Of a stretch of 64,000 bases of DNA, positions 24,310 to 32,687 are shown piece after piece. Numbering within the stretch: position 1 is the first letter of the stretch; every line of letters begins with the position of its first letter. The notes under the pieces are model-generated. The model saw only the letters and a list, made by a program, of their open reading frames with translations, ran no database searches and was not told the DNA's origin. The translations under genes were made by a program, and so were the position numbers. The DNA lies in the NCBI RefSeq assembly GCF_025399795.1, contig NZ_JAODTZ010000041.1:1-64000 (forward strand). Direction: 5' to 3'. Source of the DNA: Streptomyces rhizosphaerihabitans. GTDB taxonomy: Bacteria; Actinomycetota; Actinomycetes; Streptomycetales; Streptomycetaceae.

Positions 24310-24615
24310 CTATTCGCTCATGAGCTCGTGGGCGTTGCCAAGGTTCTTCATCGTGAGCTGCTGCATGAACGAGGCGAGGAAGCCCTGCAGAGCTTCCGGG
24401 GCGTCAGCCCATTCCTGTCGGTACTTCACGAAGCGCTTGAACTGCGCGTCAAAGTCGAAGAATTCGTCGCGAGTCGCCCCGAGGACGCGAACCTGTTCCT
24501 TCTTGCTGAATGGGCGTCCGTCGCGATGACTCCATGTGTTGGTGTCGGCCCGGTACTTGAAGTCCGCGTCGGCGAGGAGGGCAATGATGTCGGGTCGGGA
24601 TGAGGGTTGGGTCAT
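24310..24615 (-). CDS. small acidic hypothetical protein, possibly shortened by an amber codon
   Basis: This 101-residue protein starts at ATG 24615 (GGAG upstream): MTQPSSRPDIIALLADADFK... There are no recognisable domains; it is charged and mostly helical. After the TAG stop at 24310 the same frame continues with protein-like sequence, DWAEFNRLLGLVAKPPRP then FTANTF and TGA at about 24236. The amber codon may therefore be a recent mutation or a read-through point. It lies downstream of the relaxase on the same strand and probably belongs to the mobile element. Confidence 0.5.
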   Translation of the reverse strand: MTQPSSRPDIIALLADADFKYRADTNTWSHRDGRPFSKKEQVRVLGATRDEFFDFDAQFKRFVKYRQEWADAPEALQGFLASFMQQLTMKNLGNAHELMSE

Positions 24616-24667
24616 ACGGGAGTGATGCTCCTTGCGGGGTTGAGTCGGGAGCATCGATCGTCTGGAG

Positions 24668-24702
24668 AATCGCCGGTTGGGCTAACCGGCGATCGTCGGC
24701 TA
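24668..24702 (-). repeat. 35-bp element with hairpin, copy 1
   Basis: On the minus strand it contains ATAGCCGACGAT followed by CGCCGGTT-AGCCC-AACCGGCG, an 8-bp inverted repeat. A near-identical element occurs at 29832-29865 on the plus strand. This copy lies between the relaxase stop and the small gene at 24615. It may be a terminator, an operator or a partition-like site of the mobile element. Confidence 0.6.
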
Positions 24703-24723
24703 TGTTGCGTCCGTTTCCCCGGG

Positions 24724-26466
24724 TCAGTGCCGACTGCTGGAGCGGTTCGACGCCTGAGCCGCAGGCGGTGTGGCGAGGGCCGGCGTCGGGATGTGCCAGC
24801 CGTCTCGGGCGCCTGCGGCCTGGAGGTTCTCGGGTGCTGCTGCGGGCAGGTGGGCGCTGCGGCGCAGGCGCCAGACGAGGACATCGCTGATGGAGTCGGC
24901 GCTGCCGAGCTCGCGTCGCCGAGCTGCGTCGGCGAGCAGGGCGGCGGGGTCGTGGCCTGCTTGTCGGGCGTCGGCGAGGGTGGAGACCAGGGCGGGCCAG
25001 CCGGGCTCGGCCTGGATTCGCTCGGCGAGTTCTGGAAGCGCCTTGCGTAGGAGATCGGCTTGCCGCGCTCGAATACGCGGTGTCATCCGCTGGCCTCGCC
25101 GGCGGAGGGCGGCGATGGAGTGGGCCGCAGCAGCCTGGTAAGCGGCGCGCAGATGCTCGGCGGCTTGCTGGGCTGCGGCTGCCTGCTGACTGTGGTGCCT
25201 CTTGGCGTGCCAGTTCGCCGCGGCGATGGCGAGGAAGACGGCCATATCGATGACCATCGCCGTGGTGGCTCCGTCTTCGCCGCGGCCGAGTGCGGCGCCA
25301 CTGTGGACGAGATCGTGGGCGGCCTGACGCAGGGCGCTGTCGTGCCCGCGTACGGCGCGCACGTGGGAGCGGCTGGCCCGCTCAAACACGAAGGCTGCCT
25401 CCCGAAGTTCTGCACGGGTGTGGGCCGCAGAGGTCTTAGCAAGCGCGTCCAGGACCTCACCCGCTGCGGCGATCTGTGCTGCCGCCATGCCGTCGTCGCC
25501 GTGATCGATGATCAGCAGGGCCTGCCAGCTGGCGGCCGCAGCCCGGCGCCGAGCGAAGGCGGGATGGGTCACCTGCGGCAGGGCGGGCTGCACCGGCTCA
25601 GAACCGTCCTCGGAGACCGCCTCTGCTTGGAGGGGCCAGCGTTCGCGGATGCGGGGCAGGGACAGGTCGGGTGCGAGGGTGGAGCCGGCATAGAAGACCG
25701 GCTCGTCTTCCTTGTTGCGGTCGCCCGGCAGCGCGACCTTGTAGCCGAGGAGGTCACCTGAGGGCGCGATCCGCTTGCGGATCAGCAGACCGTCGGCGGC
25801 CAGACGGTCGAAGAACTCATCTGTGGAGGCGGCGCCGGCCGACGCGCCGCGCACGGCCTCGCGCAGCTCCTCCCGCGCCGTGCGCTCCCGCCCTTGGCGT
25901 TCGGCTTTGTGGCGTTCTGCGCTGGTGGGGCGTTTGGCTGCGGTGCCGTCGCCGGGGGTTACGCGGTGCAGGTCGTAGTCGGCTTCGATGAGGCGGGTTT
26001 CGGCCTGGGCGCGTTGGCCGGAGCGGTGGTGGTCGGGGCGGCGGCCGTCCTCGCGTACGAGGGTGGCGATGATATGGATGTGGTCGTCGGCGTGGCGGAC
26101 TGCGGCCCATCGGCACCCGGCGTCGTCTGTGCCGCCGGAGTCGATGCCGGTGGCGGCCACGATGCGGCGGCCGATGTCACCCCATTCCTCGTCGTTCAGG
26201 ATGCGGTCGGTTCGTGCCGCGCGGACGGAGCAGTGCCACACGTGCTGGTCGGGCCGCTGGTCTGGGTCAAGGAGGTGCAATGGCTGGTCGAGAAGCCGCT
26301 GGAGGTCTTCCTTTGTCGCGGAGAGGTCCCGGCCGGGGTCGGGTGCCATGCCGTCGAAGGAGGCGACAAGGTGCGGGTCGACGTGCTCTTCGCGGGTGCC
26401 TTTGCCGTAGAGGTAGTTGAGAAGCCCGCGGGTGTTGCTGCCTTGCTTGTGGATGCGGGGAATCAA
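24724..26466 (-). CDS. MOBP-like conjugative relaxase
   Basis: This 580-residue protein has an N-terminal relaxase domain (MIPRIHKQGSNTRGLLNYLY; candidate Tyr in LNYLYGKG), a histidine triad in VRHADDHIHIIATLVRED near residue 127, and a long Ala/Arg-rich helical C-terminus. It would nick oriT and lead single-stranded DNA during mobilisation. Its ATG overlaps the MobC stop (ATGA), the usual mobC-mobA order. No transfer coupling protein or mating apparatus is in the window, so the element is mobilisable rather than self-transmissible. Confidence 0.88.
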   Translation of the reverse strand: MIPRIHKQGSNTRGLLNYLYGKGTREEHVDPHLVASFDGMAPDPGRDLSATKEDLQRLLDQPLHLLDPDQRPDQHVWHCSVRAARTDRILNDEEWGDIGRRIVAATGIDSGGTDDAGCRWAAVRHADDHIHIIATLVREDGRRPDHHRSGQRAQAETRLIEADYDLHRVTPGDGTAAKRPTSAERHKAERQGRERTAREELREAVRGASAGAASTDEFFDRLAADGLLIRKRIAPSGDLLGYKVALPGDRNKEDEPVFYAGSTLAPDLSLPRIRERWPLQAEAVSEDGSEPVQPALPQVTHPAFARRRAAAASWQALLIIDHGDDGMAAAQIAAAGEVLDALAKTSAAHTRAELREAAFVFERASRSHVRAVRGHDSALRQAAHDLVHSGAALGRGEDGATTAMVIDMAVFLAIAAANWHAKRHHSQQAAAAQQAAEHLRAAYQAAAAHSIAALRRRGQRMTPRIRARQADLLRKALPELAERIQAEPGWPALVSTLADARQAGHDPAALLADAARRRELGSADSISDVLVWRLRRSAHLPAAAPENLQAAGARDGWHIPTPALATPPAAQASNRSSSRH

Positions 26467-27089
26467 GCGGGCTCATCTTTCTGGCGGTTGTTGATCCGAT
26501 CGACGGCCACCCTGGTGGCGGTGGCCGCGCGGTGGACGTCGGTGAGCACTGCCTCGATACGGGCGCTGTCGATGTCGCCGCCCGAGTTGAGGGTCTTGGC
26601 CATCTGGTTGAGGTTGCTGCCGGCCCAGCCGAGCTTGCGGCCTGTGGCGAACAGCTCGGTGAGGACATCGTGATCGGCGGCGATGGTGGCGGCGGTGCGG
26701 GTCTGGTCGCGGGCGGCGGCCAGAGCGGAGTGGGCGAGGAATCCGGCAATGCTCATGCCGACGGCGTCGGCGCCAGCCCGGATGAGGGTGTGTTCGCGTT
26801 CGTTGAGGCGGACGCTCTGGGCGGGGCGCTGCTTCTTGTCACGCGGGCGTGACTTCCCCCTGGTCCGACGCTTGCGGACGGCCTTATCTGGCTGCGATCC
26901 GCCCTCGGTCGCAGCCTTCCCGTCCGGCGCCCCCTGGCGCTGGTCGGGCCCCGCCGCCCCTGGCGCGGGGGCGGGTTCGGACGCTGCCCCTGCGGGGGAG
27001 TGTCCGAACCTCCAACTTGCTCCGTCTGCAAGCCGGGTGGGGTCCTTCGGGCGGGTGTCGTTACGTCCTTCGAGTGGTGTTCGGGGCAT
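26463..27089 (-). CDS. mobC: MobC-like relaxosome accessory protein
   Basis: This 208-residue protein has a Lys/Arg/Pro-rich disordered N-terminus (residues 1-85), then the MobC fold: QSVRLNEREHTLIRAGADAV (ribbon-helix-helix-like DNA-binding part) and the conserved GSNLNQMAKTLNSGG motif near residue 160. It binds oriT and helps the relaxase nick. GGAAAGGACACCC precedes the ATG. The intergenic region upstream, with its palindromes, is the natural place for oriT. Confidence 0.88.
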   Translation of the reverse strand: MPRTPLEGRNDTRPKDPTRLADGASWRFGHSPAGAASEPAPAPGAAGPDQRQGAPDGKAATEGGSQPDKAVRKRRTRGKSRPRDKKQRPAQSVRLNEREHTLIRAGADAVGMSIAGFLAHSALAAARDQTRTAATIAADHDVLTELFATGRKLGWAGSNLNQMAKTLNSGGDIDSARIEAVLTDVHRAATATRVAVDRINNRQKDEPA

Positions 27090-27279
27090 GGGTGTCCTTT
27101 CCGGACGATCGGGCGTGTGATGCGCGGTCGTGAGGTGCGTACGCGGGAGTGCGGCATTGGCGGACGGTTGACGACGCGGGGACCGTGGGGCGAGCGGTCT
27201 CGTCTGTCAGCTGCTTGCGAGCCGAGGGGCCGTGCGGTCCCGGTCCCCGTTCTGCGACCGTGCGTCCCGTTTCTCGGTC

Positions 27280-27352
27280 TCCTGTCCCCGGTCCCCGGTC
27301 TCCTGTCCCCGGTCCCCGGTCCCCTGTCCCCGGTCCCCGGTCCCCGGTCCCT
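27280..27352 (+). repeat. tandem CCCCGGTC-type short repeats
   Basis: The region is built from repeated CCTGTCCCCGGTCCCCGGT units, three to four degenerate copies, in the mobC-dnaC intergenic region. The same CCCCGGTC core forms half of the palindromes at 27434-27583, so these look like half-sites of one binding motif. Unit regularity is too poor and the spacers too short for CRISPR. Confidence 0.7.
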
Positions 27353-27433
27353 GTTTCCTCGGTCCCGGGTCTGAGATGTGTGAATGGGACCGTGGTGCTG
27401 TACGTGCGTTCTGTGGCCTCTGACGTGCTATTT

Positions 27434-27584
27434 CTTGGGGACCGGTCCCCAAGATCGGCCTGTTGCGGGGTGGGACCGTGCTTTGAACTGCGCGGGGACC
27501 GTTGCCTGTTGGTTCGGGGACCGGTCCCCGAACTAGGCGACCGCGGTCCCCGATTTCACGGTCTGAAAGACGGGACCGGTCCCC
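27434..27584. promoter_or_regulatory. cluster of GGGGACCGGTCCCC palindromes, probable oriV/oriT or operator array
   Basis: There are three perfect palindromes with the same core: 27434-27453 (20 bp), 27512-27533 (22 bp) and 27572-27583 (12 bp), spaced 78 and 60 bp start to start. Further half-sites (GGGGACCG near 27494, CGGTCCCCG near 27544) lie between. Iterated perfect palindromes between replication and mobilisation genes suggest binding of an element-encoded initiator or repressor. No gene is supported between 27090 and 27708. Confidence 0.65.
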
Positions 27585-27708
27585 GGTCCCCTCCTTGAAC
27601 CGGTGTGCGGTCCCGGCCCTCCGGTCGTGAGATTGGACGGTCCTTGTATCGGCGACAAGCGTCGCGTGCTGCCTGCTCGCCGCCGTAGCTGGAAGGCAGG
27701 GTCCGGCG

Positions 27709-28413
27709 TCAGGTTGAGCGTTGGCGTCGTCGGTCGGGGCCGGTGAGGATGACGCGTTCGGTCATCTCGGCGAGCCGGGACGCGACGCGGTCGCCGAGTG
27801 CGGCGCGCAGCTCGGCGATGGGGAGGTTGGTGGTGATGAGGGTGGGGAGGAGGTGGTCGTATCGGTGGTTGATCAGCCGGTACGTCAGCTCCTCGGTCCA
27901 TTCGCTGTTCTTGGCTGCGCCGAGGTCGTCCAGGAGCAGCAGCGGGCTGCGAGCCAGGGACTGCAGGTCGCGTTCGGTGTCGTGGCCGGAGCGTGGTCGG
28001 AGCCGGGCGTAGAGGTCGGCGGCGGTGACGGCCTCCCACCGCAGCCGGACCCTGGCGGTGAGGAGGGCGCGGATGGCGCCGTACGCCTGGTGGGTTTTGC
28101 CGGTGCCGGTAGGGCCGGCGATCAGCAGTGAGGGCCCTTCCGAGATGCCGACTGTGCTGGCTGGGCCGGGGCGGGCGGCGCGGATGACCTCGTCGGTCCA
28201 GGCCATGACCTGGGGGTGGTCGGCGAGGGCGGCGCGGTAGCGGGCGGGGATGCGGACGGCTGCCGTCTCCAGCGCGGCGGCCGGTTCGGCGGGCGGGGGA
28301 GCCGCGACGGTATCTGGCGCGATGCCGCGGGCGGCCAGGATCGCGCCGAGGCGGTCGACCAGAGGCCCTGCGGCTTGTGGCGGGCGGCTTCGCGGGGCGG
28401 TCGTGGTGCTCAG
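27709..28413 (-). CDS. DnaC/IstB-like ATPase, apparent CTG start
   Basis: This AAA+ helicase-loader-type ATPase has Walker A IAGPTGTGKTHQ, Walker B PLLLLDDLGAAK, sensor I TLITTNLP and a C-terminal Arg finger region (DRVASRLAEM). The first ordinary start is ATG 28206 (165 residues), but the frame continues upstream with protein-like sequence (LVDRLGAILAARGIAP, RIPARYRAALADHPQ) to a CTG at 28413. That CTG is 6 bases after GGAGG and overlaps the upstream stop as CTGA. The longer 234-residue form has the N-terminus expected for a DnaC-like loader. It probably supports replication of the element with the upstream gene. Confidence 0.75.
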   Translation of the reverse strand: MSTTTAPRSRPPQAAGPLVDRLGAILAARGIAPDTVAAPPPAEPAAALETAAVRIPARYRAALADHPQVMAWTDEVIRAARPGPASTVGISEGPSLLIAGPTGTGKTHQAYGAIRALLTARVRLRWEAVTAADLYARLRPRSGHDTERDLQSLARSPLLLLDDLGAAKNSEWTEELTYRLINHRYDHLLPTLITTNLPIAELRAALGDRVASRLAEMTERVILTGPDRRRQRST

Positions 28414-29297
28414 AGCTCACCTCCGTAGGCGGCTGCGGTGTCGGTGGGGTTCGTCCACGCCTGGTGGGAGACGGCGCGCGGCGCCGCGTTCATCGCCTCG
28501 TGGACGAGGCTGGGCAGCACACTAGGGTGCAGTCCCTTGGACCGATGCCGTGTGAGTCCGGCCCGGATGTATTTGGGATCTACGCCTTCGGCGAGGAGTG
28601 CCTTGACCTCCCGTCCGAGGTGGCCCAGGACGGCAGTGGGCGGGCGTTGGGCGCAAGCGGCGACGTATTCGCCGATGAGGACGTCCGCCGAGACCGGCTG
28701 GGGTGCGGGGGCGCTCGCGCCCTCCGAAGGGGTAGTTCCTAGATCCCTGTTCCTAGGTCCTAGATCCGGACCGTGAGGGCTCCGTGAGGGTTCCGTGATT
28801 CCTCCCTGTGTCTGTGATGAGCACTCACGGAATACGTTCTGACCTGCAGATTTCTCGGCCGTTTCGTGGCTCCCGTTGGCTCCGTGAGGGTGCAGTGAGG
28901 GCTCCGCGACACTTTCGTGCGTTGGTGGTGAGGGCTCACGTGGCAGGCTCAAGTCGTGCTGGGGGCAGTCGGGATGGCGCACACCGCTGGGACGGTTGAT
29001 CTTCTGGTGGCGGTCGAAGGTGACGATGTGCAGGTACCGCTTTCCGCCGTGACCCTTGTATCGGCAGATCAGCTCGGCCTCCTGGAGCTGGGCGAGGTCG
29101 TCCTCCACGCCCATGGGGCCATGGTCCGGGCGCAGGGACCACAGCAGGCCGGCGATGACCGCGGCCTGGTCGCGGAATCGGCCGCGGTCGTCGGCCTGGG
29201 TCAGGAGCCCGAAGAACGTTCGCTCGGCGGAGAGGGACACCATGGCGAGGGACTCGGACGAGAACGCTTCGGGCTTGATGGTGCGGATACGGGCGAT
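28410..29297 (-). CDS. replication-type protein with DnaD-like features, apparent ATC start
   Basis: The protein reads (M)ARIRTIKPEAFSSESLAMVS with LLTQADDRGRFRDQAAVIAG, a winged-helix-like N-terminus seen in actinobacterial element replication proteins. A Pro/Ser-rich linker and a C-terminal helical domain (VLGHLGREVKALLAEGVDPK) follow. Where ATG is expected the sequence has ATC (29297-29295), 8 bases after GAAGGTGG. The nearest upstream in-frame ATG is 29477 with no good ribosome binding site and would cross an inverted repeat. Either ATC initiates, or the gene is weakened, or the longer form is made. It is coupled to the DnaC-like gene. Confidence 0.65.
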   Translation of the reverse strand: MARIRTIKPEAFSSESLAMVSLSAERTFFGLLTQADDRGRFRDQAAVIAGLLWSLRPDHGPMGVEDDLAQLQEAELICRYKGHGGKRYLHIVTFDRHQKINRPSGVRHPDCPQHDLSLPREPSPPTHESVAEPSLHPHGANGSHETAEKSAGQNVFRECSSQTQGGITEPSRSPHGPDLGPRNRDLGTTPSEGASAPAPQPVSADVLIGEYVAACAQRPPTAVLGHLGREVKALLAEGVDPKYIRAGLTRHRSKGLHPSVLPSLVHEAMNAAPRAVSHQAWTNPTDTAAAYGGEL

Positions 29298-29386
29298 GTC
29301 GATCGACCACCTTCGTCGCGAATCGGGGTTTGGCGCGGCGGGCGCCTGGGCGTGGACAACACAGTCACACCACGGGCGCAAAAGTC

Positions 29387-29408
29387 CAGAGTTACCTCTA
29401 AAACTCTG
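29387..29408. promoter_or_regulatory. inverted repeat in divergent promoter region
   Basis: CAGAGTT and AACTCTG form a 7-bp inverted repeat with an 8-base centre between the replication gene and the XRE gene, about 90 bases from the former. It is a good candidate operator for the small XRE regulator at 29550. Confidence 0.45.
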
Positions 29409-29549
29409 TAGTGCTCGTGGGGCCGGAAAGACAGTAGACCCAGATCGGCCGCCGGAGAAATCGATATCCTGATTCATCTTGCGAGGGCATCGCTCACGGC
29501 AGACAGGAAACACCTTCCCCTGTCTGAGAAAGCAAGCTACAACACAACA

Positions 29550-29834
29550 ATGCCATCGCGACCAGTTGGAATCGGCCCTGCAGGACAGGCTGCGGCACGC
29601 GCCATGGAGCGTCTCCGTGTCGAGCGCGGCTACTCCCAGCGCCGGCTCGCCGCCCGCGTGACGGCCCTCGGCAGACCCATGACCTTCACTCAGCTCTCCC
29701 GGCTGGAACGCCAGGTCAGGCGGTGCGACATCGACGACCTCGTGGCCATCGCCGCCGCCCTCGGAGTACCCGCGCAGGCCCTCCTCGCCGATACCGAGGA
29801 ACTCCACCCGGCAGCCGAGGAGGGCGCAATATAG
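29550..29834 (+). CDS. small XRE-family repressor-like protein
   Basis: This 94-residue protein has one Cro/C1-type HTH: AARAMERLRVERGYSQRRLA, then TFTQLSRLERQVRRCDIDDL and ALGVPAQALLA. It diverges from the replication operon and precedes xis/int, the position of a copy-number or lysogeny-type regulator. No ribosome binding site is visible before ATG 29550. Its TAG stop lies inside the 34-bp element shared with 24668-24702. Confidence 0.75.
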   Translation: MPSRPVGIGPAGQAAARAMERLRVERGYSQRRLAARVTALGRPMTFTQLSRLERQVRRCDIDDLVAIAAALGVPAQALLADTEELHPAAEEGAI

Positions 29835-29865
29835 CCGACGATGGCCGGTTGGCCAAACCGGCGAT
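29832..29865 (+). repeat. 34-bp element with hairpin, copy 2
   Basis: It reads TAGCCGACGATGGCCGGTT then GGCCA and AACCGGCGAT. It differs from the copy at 24668-24702 at three positions and lies in the opposite orientation. It overlaps the stop of the XRE gene and lies about 340 bases upstream of the excisionase. The remaining bases to 30200 show no supported gene. Confidence 0.6.
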
Positions 29866-30200
29866 CTTTCGGACTATTGATTCTCCTGGGGCGGCCTCCG
29901 TCCCAGTACGCCCGAACATGTCCAATTCGTCAAATGAGGTACAGCCCGGAATTTCCTTGCTAAGCCCTACGGTTATTTCTCTGGCCGTTGCGCTCGATCC
30001 GTCTGCACATTCGAACTCTGCAGCTTTCTCGCCGAACATCGGCCGGCCGTTGCCGAATTCTCGATCCCGCTGACGATGTCAGAAATGGACCCGTTGCCGG
30101 CCATCGACCGACGCGCACCGGCCCGGCTCGCCGATCCGCGAACGCCGTGTGGTTCGGCGCCCCCGTCCTCCTCCCGCCCGAAGCACCGAAGGATCCGCCA

Positions 30201-30410
30201 GTGCCTTCCCGCCTGCTCTCTGTGCCTACCGTCGCCGCGCTCCTCGACGTCAACCGGCGCACCGTCTACCGCCTCATCTCCACCGGCGACCTTCCCGTCG
30301 TGGACCTCCGCACCGGCCCCGAACGGTCCCGCGTGCGCATCCCCGCCGACGGCCTGGAGGAGTTCATCAGCAGCCGCGCAGTCGTTCCCCTGGCGGCACG
30401 CCGCCGCTGA
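30201..30410 (+). CDS. xis: excisionase-type HTH protein
   Basis: This 69-residue protein starts at GTG 30201 with GAAGGATC upstream. It is a MerR-like winged-helix DNA-binding protein of the excisionase family: VPTVAALLDVNRRTVYRLIS, then GDLPVVDLRTG and RSRVRIPADGLEEFI. It directs the neighbouring integrase towards excision. It is 44 bases upstream of the integrase, with the same orientation. Confidence 0.82.
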   Translation: MPSRLLSVPTVAALLDVNRRTVYRLISTGDLPVVDLRTGPERSRVRIPADGLEEFISSRAVVPLAARRR

Positions 30411-30454
30411 CAGTGCAACCGGCCCCGCCCACCCGATGACCAAGGAGGAATCCC

Positions 30455-31558
30455 ACGTACCTGCGCAAGCTGTCGTCCGGCAAGTGGCAGGCAACCGTAC
30501 GCAACCGAGCGGGTGACCGATTCAGCGAGTCGTTCCCCCTCAAGGCCCAGGCCCGCGCCTGGGGCATGGACATGGAGACCCAGTTCGCCCGGGGAACCCT
30601 GCGCGACCCGCGAGCCGGCGAGATCACCTTCCGTGAGTGGCACGACCGTTGGTGGAACGCCCGCATCGTCGAGCCGCACACCCTGCGCGGCGACCGATCC
30701 AGCATCAAGAACCACGTCCTGCCCTACCTGGCGGACTGGGAGATGCGCGCCATCACCCGCATGGACGTCCAGAGCTGGATCCGCAGCCTGGTAGAGAAGG
30801 GCGCGGGCGCCGCAGCGATCAAGAGGGCGTACAACCTGACATCCTCGATCATGCGCGCCGCGGTGGACGACGACATCATCGCCGTGAGCCCCTGCCGCAG
30901 CATCGACCTCCCCGCCCTCGCAGTGAAGCCGCCTCAGTGGTTCACCCTCGACCAGGCGCAGACCATCCTCGACACCCTGCCGCCGGCCTGGCGGACCATG
31001 TGCCTCCTCGGCTTCTACACCGGCCTGCGCTGGGGCGAACTCTCCGGCCTGCACCACCACCGCATCGACCGGCGCCGCTCACGCGTGTTCGTGGTGGAGG
31101 TCAACACCAAGAGCGGCATCAAGGAATACCCCAAGAGCTCCAAGAGCCGCCGCGAAGTACCCCTGCCTCCGCACGTGTTGGAGGCGCTGGAACGCCACGT
31201 CCACCGGCTGGAGCGGAATGCGCTCGTCTTCACCACCCTCACCAAGGGCCGGGCTGGCCGCCGCCTCGACGACGGCAACTGGCGCCGCCAGACCTGGTGG
31301 CCGACCCTCGGTAACGCGTACCACTTCGACACCGACGGCGAACTCTGCCTCGTCCCGCACTACCCGCCCCACTCCATGCGCCACACCTGCGCCTCGTGGC
31401 TCGTCCAGAACGGCGTCTCCCTCTACGAGGTCCAGCACCTCCTCGGCCACGAAAGCTTCCAGACCACCCAGCAGTACGCCCATCTCCAACCCGACGCGCA
31501 CAAGGCCGTCCTCGGAGCATGGGAGCGGATGGAAGCCCCGCTCACCGCCGCAGCATGA
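30455..31558 (+). CDS. int: tyrosine site-specific integrase, apparent ACG start
   Basis: This phage-type tyrosine recombinase has an N-terminal AP2-like/SAM-like arm and a catalytic domain with Arg in FYTGLRWGELSGL, Lys in VNTKSGIKEYPKSSKSRR, HxxR in PHSMRHTCASWL, His in LLGHESFQTT and Tyr in QQYAHLQP. The first ATG is 30566, but the upstream frame reads YLRKLSSGKWQATVRNRAGD, the normal integrase N-terminus. It begins at an ACG (30455) placed 6 bases after AAGGAGGA. No ATG, GTG or TTG lies between that site and the preceding in-frame stop. The attachment site should lie just downstream but I could not find the matching repeat. Confidence 0.88.
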   Translation, partial: TYLRKLSSGKWQATVRNRAGDRFSESFPLKAQARAWGMDMETQFARGTLRDPRAGEITFREWHDRWWNARIVEPHTLRGDRSSIKNHVLPYLADWEMRAITRMDVQSWIRSLVEKGAGAAAIKRAYNLTSSIMRAAVDDDIIAVSPCRSIDLPALAVKPPQWFTLDQAQTILDTLPPAWRTMCLLGFYTGLRWGELSGLHHHRIDRRRSRVFVVEVNTKSGIKEYPKSSKSRREVPLPPHVLEALERHVHRLERNALVFTTLTKGRAGRRLDDGNWRRQTWWPTLGNAYHFDTDGELCLVPHYPPHSMRHTCASWLVQNGVSLYEVQHLLGHESFQTTQQYAHLQPDAHKAVLGAWERMEAPLTAAA

Positions 31559-31647
31559 ACGTTCCTTCACTCCTCTCCGCGCCGGACGGGGGTGAAGACG
31601 TTTGACAGCAGGTGACGCCCGGACTGGCTGGGGTCGGACAGCGGGTG

Positions 31648-32475
31648 TTACCTCGTATGGAGGAACTCCCTGGCGCCGCGGAGCCTGATGCCCAGCCGGT
31701 ATTGCGCGGCGCGGCTGTCGAGGCGTACGTCCAGCGCCCCCGGTAGCCGGGTGTCCGCCCGACGGCCCGCGGGCAGCAAGGAGGGTGCGATGCCGTCGCG
31801 GCGGGCGATGAGCACACCCAGCGAGTAGCGGCTGAGGGCGTCGGTGCCCGCGAGGTGGAAGACGCCTGCCTCGTTCGAGGCCGCGAGCTTCCACAAACCG
31901 GCCGCAAGATCGGCGACGTGGACGGGGCAGCGAATGTCGTCCGTGAACAGGACTCCCTCCCGCTCGTTGGCAGCCAGCTCGTGCACCACCCGTTCGTGGT
32001 GGGATCCTCCGTCGCCGATGATCAGGGAGGTGCGGACGACAATGCCGTCCGGGCACAGCAGTCGCACAGCGGTCTCAGCGGCGGCCTTCGCGGCCCCGTA
32101 CGGGGTGATCGGGTCTGGGGTGCAGGTCTCGTCGTAACGGGCCTTGCCGATGCCGGAGAACACGGCATCAGAGGAGACGTGTACCAGGCGGATTCCGAGC
32201 TTCGCGGTGGCCATGGCGATGTGGATGGAGCCGTCCGCAGTGATCGCCCAGTCCGCACCGCCGCTTGTCACGTTGATCACCGCGCGAGGTGCCACCGTAG
32301 CCAGGAGCGCTTCCACCTGTGTGGGATCACGAACGTCAAGCTGGTGCCAGGCGCCGGCCTGCGCGGCACTGGGGCGGGAGTGGAACGTAGCATCCGCCTC
32401 CCAGCCCCGTACTTGCGCTTGACGCAGCAGCTCCGTCCCTAAGAACCCGCTGCCACCAATGATCAGCATCCTCAT
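31648..32475 (-). CDS. RmlD-like NAD(P)-dependent sugar-nucleotide reductase/epimerase
   Basis: This 275-residue extended SDR has the Rossmann motif MLIIGGSGFLGTELL at the N-terminus, VSSDAVFSG and the YGAAK catalytic pair (ITPYGAAKAAAE). It resembles dTDP-4-dehydrorhamnose reductases, so a sugar-nucleotide or similar substrate is likely. ATG 32475 is used; MLIIGG two codons later is possible. It lies just beyond the integrase and converges on it, so it is probably chromosomal and may mark the element's edge. Confidence 0.82.
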   Translation of the reverse strand: MRMLIIGGSGFLGTELLRQAQVRGWEADATFHSRPSAAQAGAWHQLDVRDPTQVEALLATVAPRAVINVTSGGADWAITADGSIHIAMATAKLGIRLVHVSSDAVFSGIGKARYDETCTPDPITPYGAAKAAAETAVRLLCPDGIVVRTSLIIGDGGSHHERVVHELAANEREGVLFTDDIRCPVHVADLAAGLWKLAASNEAGVFHLAGTDALSRYSLGVLIARRDGIAPSLLPAGRRADTRLPGALDVRLDSRAAQYRLGIRLRGAREFLHTR

Positions 32476-32687
32476 GCCGCACACGCTAAGGCATGCTGTC
32501 GCGGCGGCGGAGAGTACAGAAAATGCAGCAGGAGGCCGGGCCCGTTCGGCGTGAGCGTCCTGCAGGGGACCGCAGCACGGTCGTGCGCTCACCCAAGTTC
32601 GAGGCAGGGTCTGTGCGGTGAGTCCTCGTGTAACTCTCCAACAGAGACCATCAGTTAGAACTGGTGAGTCTTCCGGGGAAGAGCAGC

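Noticed and set aside
27280..27352. possible CRISPR array
   Set aside because: Units are 8-19 bp, degenerate and almost without spacers; no cas genes are in the window.
31559..31647. attachment site of the integrative element
   Set aside because: It should lie here, next to the integrase, but I found no matching direct repeat near 24.1-24.3 kb, so no att pair is claimed.
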